Shown here: piece after piece, positions 6,084 through 8,691 of the stretch
How the letters are laid out: the number at the start of each line of letters is the position of its first letter
How positions within the stretch are numbered: position 1 is the first letter of the stretch
Assembly: GCA_965649545.1 (NCBI GenBank)
Contig: CBFGLF010000075.1
Location: 1-8,691, forward strand
Source: CABHOJ01 sp965649545
GTDB taxonomy: Bacteria; Pseudomonadota; Gammaproteobacteria; Burkholderiales; Methylophilaceae
Reading direction: 5' to 3'
DNA: 8,691 nucleotides
Notes under the pieces: generated by a model
The model's input: only the letters and a program-made list of their open reading frames with translations
Told to the model about the DNA's origin: nothing
Databases searched by the model: none
Translations under genes and position numbers: made by a program

Positions 6084-7454
6084 TCACTTGCCCGACTTTT
6101 TGACCGGCCGTTTCCAACCCTTGATGGTGACCTGCCTGCCGCGCGAGAGGGTCAGTTCGCCAGCCGGTGCATCCTTGGTGATGGTCGAACCGGCACCGAT
6201 GGTGGCACCGGTGCCGATAGTCACGGGCGCGACCAGTTGTGAATCCGATCCGATGAACGCATGGTCCTCGATCACCGTGCGGAACTTGTTCGCACCATCG
6301 TAGTTGCAAGTGATGGTACCGGCCCCGATATTGACCTGCTTACCGACGGTACTGTCTCCCACATAGCTGAGGTGGTTGATCTTGCTACCGACATCCACTT
6401 GCGCGTTCTTCAGCTCGACGAAATTACCCACGTGCGTATCGTTGGCCAATACCGTCCCCGGACGCAATCTGGCATAGGGGCCGATACGGCAGTCCTCGGC
6501 GACCGTCACCTGGTCCATGTGGGTATACGGGGCGATCTGTGTCCCGGCACCGATGCTGGCGTCGCGCAGGATACTGTAAGCACCCACTCTCACGCCATCC
6601 CCCAACCGTACGGCACCTTCAAAGATACAGCCGATATCGATCTCGACATCCCGACCGACCGTCAGTACGCCGCGGATATCGATACGCGCTGGGTCTGCGA
6701 GCGTCACGCCAGCTTGCAACAACGCCTGTGCCTGGCGCGCCTGATAGATTCGCTCGACGGCAGCGAGGTCTTGCTTGGAATTGATGCCGGCCACTTGCCA
6801 TTCGTCATCGGTGATGACCGCTTCGACCGGCACTTGATCCGCGACGGCCATGGCGACGATATCCGTCAGGTAATACTCGCCTTGGCTGTTGTCATTGCCC
6901 AATGCGCCGAGCCAGCGTTTGAGGTGGCGGTTCGGCATAGCCATGATGCCGCTATTCACTTCCTTGATGGCACGCAGCGTCTCGGTCGCATCCTTGTGTT
7001 CGACGATCGCACTCACATCACCCTGTTCGGCACGCACGATGCGTCCGTACCCTGTCGGGTCGTCCTTCTTCACGGTCAGCAATACGAGGGCTTGCGCTGC
7101 GCGGTCCAGCAGCGCGCGACAGGTAGCGGCTTCGATCAGCGGCACATCGCCCAGCAGGATGAGGGTAACCCCATCTTCCGCCAGATGCGGCATCGCTTGC
7201 TGCACGGCATGTCCTGTCCCCAGTTGTTGCGCTTGTTCCGCCCATAGCAATGGTTTGGCATCGAATGCCTGCAGCACTTGCTGGCCACCGAACCCATAGA
7301 CGACGACGATCTTTTGCGGGGATAGCTGCTCGGCACAATCGATGACGTGGCCGAGCAGGGGCTTGCCGGCGATGGCATGCAAGACCTTGGGCTTGTCGGA
7401 ATGCATGCGGGTGCCTTTGCCGGCAGCGAGGATCACGATGTTGAGTGGGGACAT
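6084..7454 (-). CDS. glmU: Bifunctional UDP-GlcNAc pyrophosphorylase / GlcN-1-P acetyltransferase
   Basis: GlmU acetylates glucosamine-1-phosphate with acetyl-CoA and then uridylates it with UTP to give UDP-GlcNAc. The N-terminal nucleotidyltransferase domain has LAAGKGTRM (9-17), K23, QLGTGHA (77-83), D103 of LGDVPL, and N225. From about residue 250 a left-handed beta-helix of hexapeptide repeats follows, with R331, K349, H361, Y364, N384 and R438 at the positions of the E. coli acetyltransferase residues (offset of two). ATG 7454 gives MSPLNIVILAAGKG and exactly 456 residues, the E. coli length. An ATG three codons upstream (7463) is also possible. The frame stays open to 7547, but that extension has no family support. 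Neither start has a good Shine-Dalgarno. It is first in the glmU-glmS-lipoprotein-ettA unit. Confidence 0.97.
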   Translation of the reverse strand: MSPLNIVILAAGKGTRMHSDKPKVLHAIAGKPLLGHVIDCAEQLSPQKIVVVYGFGGQQVLQAFDAKPLLWAEQAQQLGTGHAVQQAMPHLAEDGVTLILLGDVPLIEAATCRALLDRAAQALVLLTVKKDDPTGYGRIVRAEQGDVSAIVEHKDATETLRAIKEVNSGIMAMPNRHLKRWLGALGNDNSQGEYYLTDIVAMAVADQVPVEAVITDDEWQVAGINSKQDLAAVERIYQARQAQALLQAGVTLADPARIDIRGVLTVGRDVEIDIGCIFEGAVRLGDGVRVGAYSILRDASIGAGTQIAPYTHMDQVTVAEDCRIGPYARLRPGTVLANDTHVGNFVELKNAQVDVGSKINHLSYVGDSTVGKQVNIGAGTITCNYDGANKFRTVIEDHAFIGSDSQLVAPVTIGTGATIGAGSTITKDAPAGELTLSRGRQVTIKGWKRPVKKSGK

Positions 7455-7631
7455 AGACGTCATAGTGGACTGATCGTATGAGATTTTAACGGCTTTTTGG
7501 GTTGCGCGGGCAGACGCATGTAGTTCTGTGATTCGAAGGCCGTCCACACAGCATCCTTACGTCACAGAGTAGCCTGAGTCTGCCGTCACGCTGGTCATCA
7601 CCCTGACGAACCAGTGCTGTCGTTGCCTGAC

Positions 7632-7650
7632 ATGCGCACCTGGTGCGCAT
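7632..7650. promoter_or_regulatory. Perfect 9-bp palindrome, possible operator
   Basis: ATGCGCACC (7632-7640), one central T, then GGTGCGCAT (7642-7650) form a perfect dyad. It abuts and overlaps by three bases the outer arm of the atp terminator. A one-base centre is poor for an RNA hairpin, although a 7-bp stem with a CCTGG loop is possible. It fits a dimeric regulator site upstream of glmU equally well. No known regulator is recognised. Confidence 0.45.
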
Positions 7651-7689
7651 CAACAAAAAAGGCAGCCTGGGCTGCCTTTTTTGTTGATG
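7648..7689 (-). terminator. Strong bidirectional rho-independent terminator of the atp operon
   Basis: Arms 7648-7667 and 7670-7689 are perfectly complementary over 20 bp with only TG between them. The core GGCAGCC/GGCTGCC stem is flanked by A6 and T6, so in either direction a GC stem is followed by TTTTTT. On the minus strand it begins 12 nt after the atpC stop. It separates the atp genes from glmU. Confidence 0.95.
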
Positions 7690-7701
7690 ACCCGATACTG
7701 C

Positions 7702-8124
7702 TTAGTGCTTCTTGCGCAGCCGTTCGATCGCTTGCAACTGTGCGACGGCTTCGGCCAGCTCGGCCTGGGCGCGGGCATAGTCGATCTCGGAAGCGTTGTT
7801 CTTCAGGGCTTCTTCTGCTGCGCGCTTGGCCTCTTCAGCTTTGGCCTGGTCCAGATCGGCACCGCGGATCGCGGTATCCGCCAAGACGGTGACCACACCA
7901 GGCTGCACTTCCAGGATACCGCCGGAGACGAAGATCAGGGTCTCTTCGGCCTGGTCAGGCAACTTGGCACGCAAGGCACCTGCCTTGATGTTGGTGATCA
8001 TCGGCGCGTGACGTGGGTAGATACCGACCTCGCCCATCTTCGCCGGGGCGGAAACGAATTCCACCAGGCCGGAAAAAATGGATTCCTCAGCACTCACCAC
8101 ATCCAGATGTATTGTCATTGCCAT
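7702..8124 (-). CDS. atpC: F1Fo ATP synthase subunit epsilon
   Basis: The epsilon subunit is part of the F1 central stalk; it couples gamma rotation to the c-ring and can inhibit ATP hydrolysis through its C-terminal helices. The protein has 140 residues (E. coli 139). The N-terminal beta-sandwich contains MAMTIHLDVVSAEESIFSGL (1-20), GEVGIYPRHAP (31-41) and the hallmark SGGILEVQPGVVTVLADTAI (67-86). The C-terminal part (about 90-140) is an Ala/Glu-rich helical hairpin ending ERLRKKH. ATG 8124 is chosen because MAMT is the family start. The frame stays open 11 codons further upstream, but that DNA is the atpD-atpC hairpin region. GAGACTGAGAAT gives only a modest ribosome-binding site. Confidence 0.97.
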   Translation of the reverse strand: MAMTIHLDVVSAEESIFSGLVEFVSAPAKMGEVGIYPRHAPMITNIKAGALRAKLPDQAEETLIFVSGGILEVQPGVVTVLADTAIRGADLDQAKAEEAKRAAEEALKNNASEIDYARAQAELAEAVAQLQAIERLRKKH

Positions 8125-8146
8125 ATTCTCAGTCTCTTCTACTATC

Positions 8147-8166
8147 GGCCGGCCCAAGGGCTGGCC
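8147..8166 (-). promoter_or_regulatory. GC-rich hairpin before atpC
   Basis: GGCCGGCCC (8147-8155), AA, and GGGCTGGCC (8158-8166) form a 9-bp inverted repeat with one non-canonical position (A-C in the minus-strand RNA, G-U in the plus-strand RNA). It ends about 22 nt upstream of the atpC ATG. It lacks a T-run, so an intercistronic mRNA structure that tunes epsilon translation or mRNA processing is more likely than a terminator. This role is inferred. Confidence 0.45.
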
Positions 8167-8181
8167 TCAGCGTTATTACAA

Positions 8182-8196
8182 GCGGCCGTCGGCCGC
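8182..8196 (-). promoter_or_regulatory. GC-only palindrome just after atpD
   Basis: GCGGCCG (8182-8188), T, and CGGCCGC (8190-8196) form a perfect dyad 6 nt past the atpD stop. In RNA it would fold as a 5-bp GC stem with a 5-nt loop. No U-tract follows on the minus strand. It probably works with the neighbouring hairpin at 8147-8166 as an intercistronic structure. Confidence 0.45.
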
Positions 8197-8202
8197 CTGC
8201 AA

Positions 8203-8691
8203 TTAGTTCATCGTTTTGGCTTTTTCTACGGCTTCTTCGATACCACCGACCATGTAGAACGCTTGTTCAGGCAGGTGATCGTATTCGCCAGCGACGATGG
8301 CCTTGAAGCCCTTGATGGTGTCTTTCAGGCTCACGTACTTGCCAGGCGCGCCGGTGAACACTTCAGCGACGTGGAACGGCTGGGAGAGGAAACGCTGGAT
8401 CTTACGCGCGCGGCTCACAGTCAGCTTGTCTTCGGGGGACAATTCGTCCATACCCAGAATCGCGATGATGTCACGCAGCTCCTTGTAGCGCTGCAGGGTC
8501 GCCTGTACCGAACGGGCTACGCTGTAATGCTCCTCACCCACGATCAGTGGATCCAGCTGACGGGAGGTGGAATCCAGTGGATCGACCGCAGGGTAGATAC
8601 CCAGGGAAGCGATGTCACGCGACAGCACCACGGTGGAGTCCAAATGCTGGAAGGTGGTCGCTGGGGACGGGTCAGTCAAGTCATCCGCAGG
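8203..8691 (-). CDS. atpD: F1Fo ATP synthase subunit beta (C-terminal part)
   Basis: This is the catalytic beta subunit of F1, cut by the window edge. 162 residues and a TAA stop (8205-8203) are present, against about 460 in full-length AtpD. The fragment opens PADDLTDPSPATTFQHLD, then carries SLGIYPAVDPLDSTSRQLDP, IIAILGMDELSPEDKL, FLSQPFHVAEVFTG and GEYDHLPEQAFYMVGGIEEA, all hallmark beta-subunit segments. DELSPED corresponds to the DELSEED lever that contacts gamma; the E-to-P change is one I recall from other betaproteobacteria. The Walker A region is outside the window. It is followed by atpC after 78 bp. Confidence 0.98.
   Translation of the reverse strand, partial: PADDLTDPSPATTFQHLDSTVVLSRDIASLGIYPAVDPLDSTSRQLDPLIVGEEHYSVARSVQATLQRYKELRDIIAILGMDELSPEDKLTVSRARKIQRFLSQPFHVAEVFTGAPGKYVSLKDTIKGFKAIVAGEYDHLPEQAFYMVGGIEEAVEKAKTMN

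Larger units (their letters stand above)
7455..7701 (-). promoter_or_regulatory. Leader/promoter region of glmU after the atp operon
   Basis: These 247 bp separate atpC from glmU and contain no credible gene. The atp terminator occupies 7648-7689, so the glmU promoter should lie between it and 7463. The best -10-like words on the minus strand are TAAAAT (7488-7483) and TACGAT (7478-7473), but neither has a good TTGACA-like partner at 16-18 bp. A perfect dyad at 7632-7650 is a possible operator. No recognisable binding site for the glucosamine regulator NagC is visible. Confidence 0.4.

Noticed and set aside
6261..7247. 328-codon open frame on the plus strand opposite glmU
   Set aside because: It is a shadow of glmU, whose catalytic residues are all intact on the minus strand; its translation resembles no known protein.
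7455..7547. 31-codon N-terminal extension of glmU
   Set aside because: Starting at 7454 gives exactly 456 residues and the family N-terminus. The extension has no similarity to GlmU and would use up the promoter region.
7614..7892. 92-codon plus-strand frame across the atp terminator
   Set aside because: It reads through a perfect terminator palindrome and antisense to atpC, with no recognisable product.
8125..8157. 11-codon N-terminal extension of atpC
   Set aside because: Family members start MAMT. The extra codons fall in the intercistronic hairpin DNA.

Overview
The window looks like core chromosome of a proteobacterium, most likely a betaproteobacterium. The reasons are the EttA and AtpD wording (for example DEPSNDLDVETLR in EttA and DELSPED in AtpD), the atp-glmU-glmS gene order, and the even, fairly high GC content. 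That placement comes from remembered family sequences and no search was run. I see no CRISPR array, tRNA, rRNA, phage gene, insertion sequence or defence system.

Left part, plus strand: the last 50 codons of an unrecognised gene (1-153); a 303-bp gap with a short degenerate tandem repeat (361-404); an MFS exporter of the EntS/DHA3 (MFS_3) type (457-1674); and, 29 bp later, a DUF4186 protein (1704-2111).

Middle and right, minus strand (transcription runs from high to low coordinates): atpD C-terminal part (8691-8203), atpC (8124-7702), a very strong perfect-palindrome terminator (7689-7648), glmU (7454-6084), glmS (6041-4209), a small Cys-rich lipoprotein (4183-3947) and ettA (3944-2280). atpD and atpC are the end of the F1Fo ATP synthase operon. 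glmU and glmS make UDP-GlcNAc for peptidoglycan and LPS: GlmS makes glucosamine-6-P, and GlmU acetylates and uridylates glucosamine-1-P, with GlmM needed in between and not present here. The small lipoprotein gene and ettA follow glmS with gaps of 25 and 2 bp, so glmU-glmS-lipoprotein-ettA reads as one transcription unit. It ends at a hairpin (2104-2076) inside the 3' end of the converging DUF4186 gene.

The most unusual sequence is just downstream of ettA. The last 47 bp of ettA are repeated perfectly 147 bp (49 codons) further on, in the same reading frame. Protein-level resemblance to EttA continues beyond the perfect repeat. The 100 bp between the copies are rich in inverted repeats. This could be a gene-replacement scar, a duplication, or the footprint of an element that inserted in the 3' end and restored it. 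Other points worth checking are two adjacent palindromes before glmU, GC-rich dyads between atpD and atpC, and the tight coupling of the uncharacterised lipoprotein gene to ettA. I found no convincing new multi-gene system.
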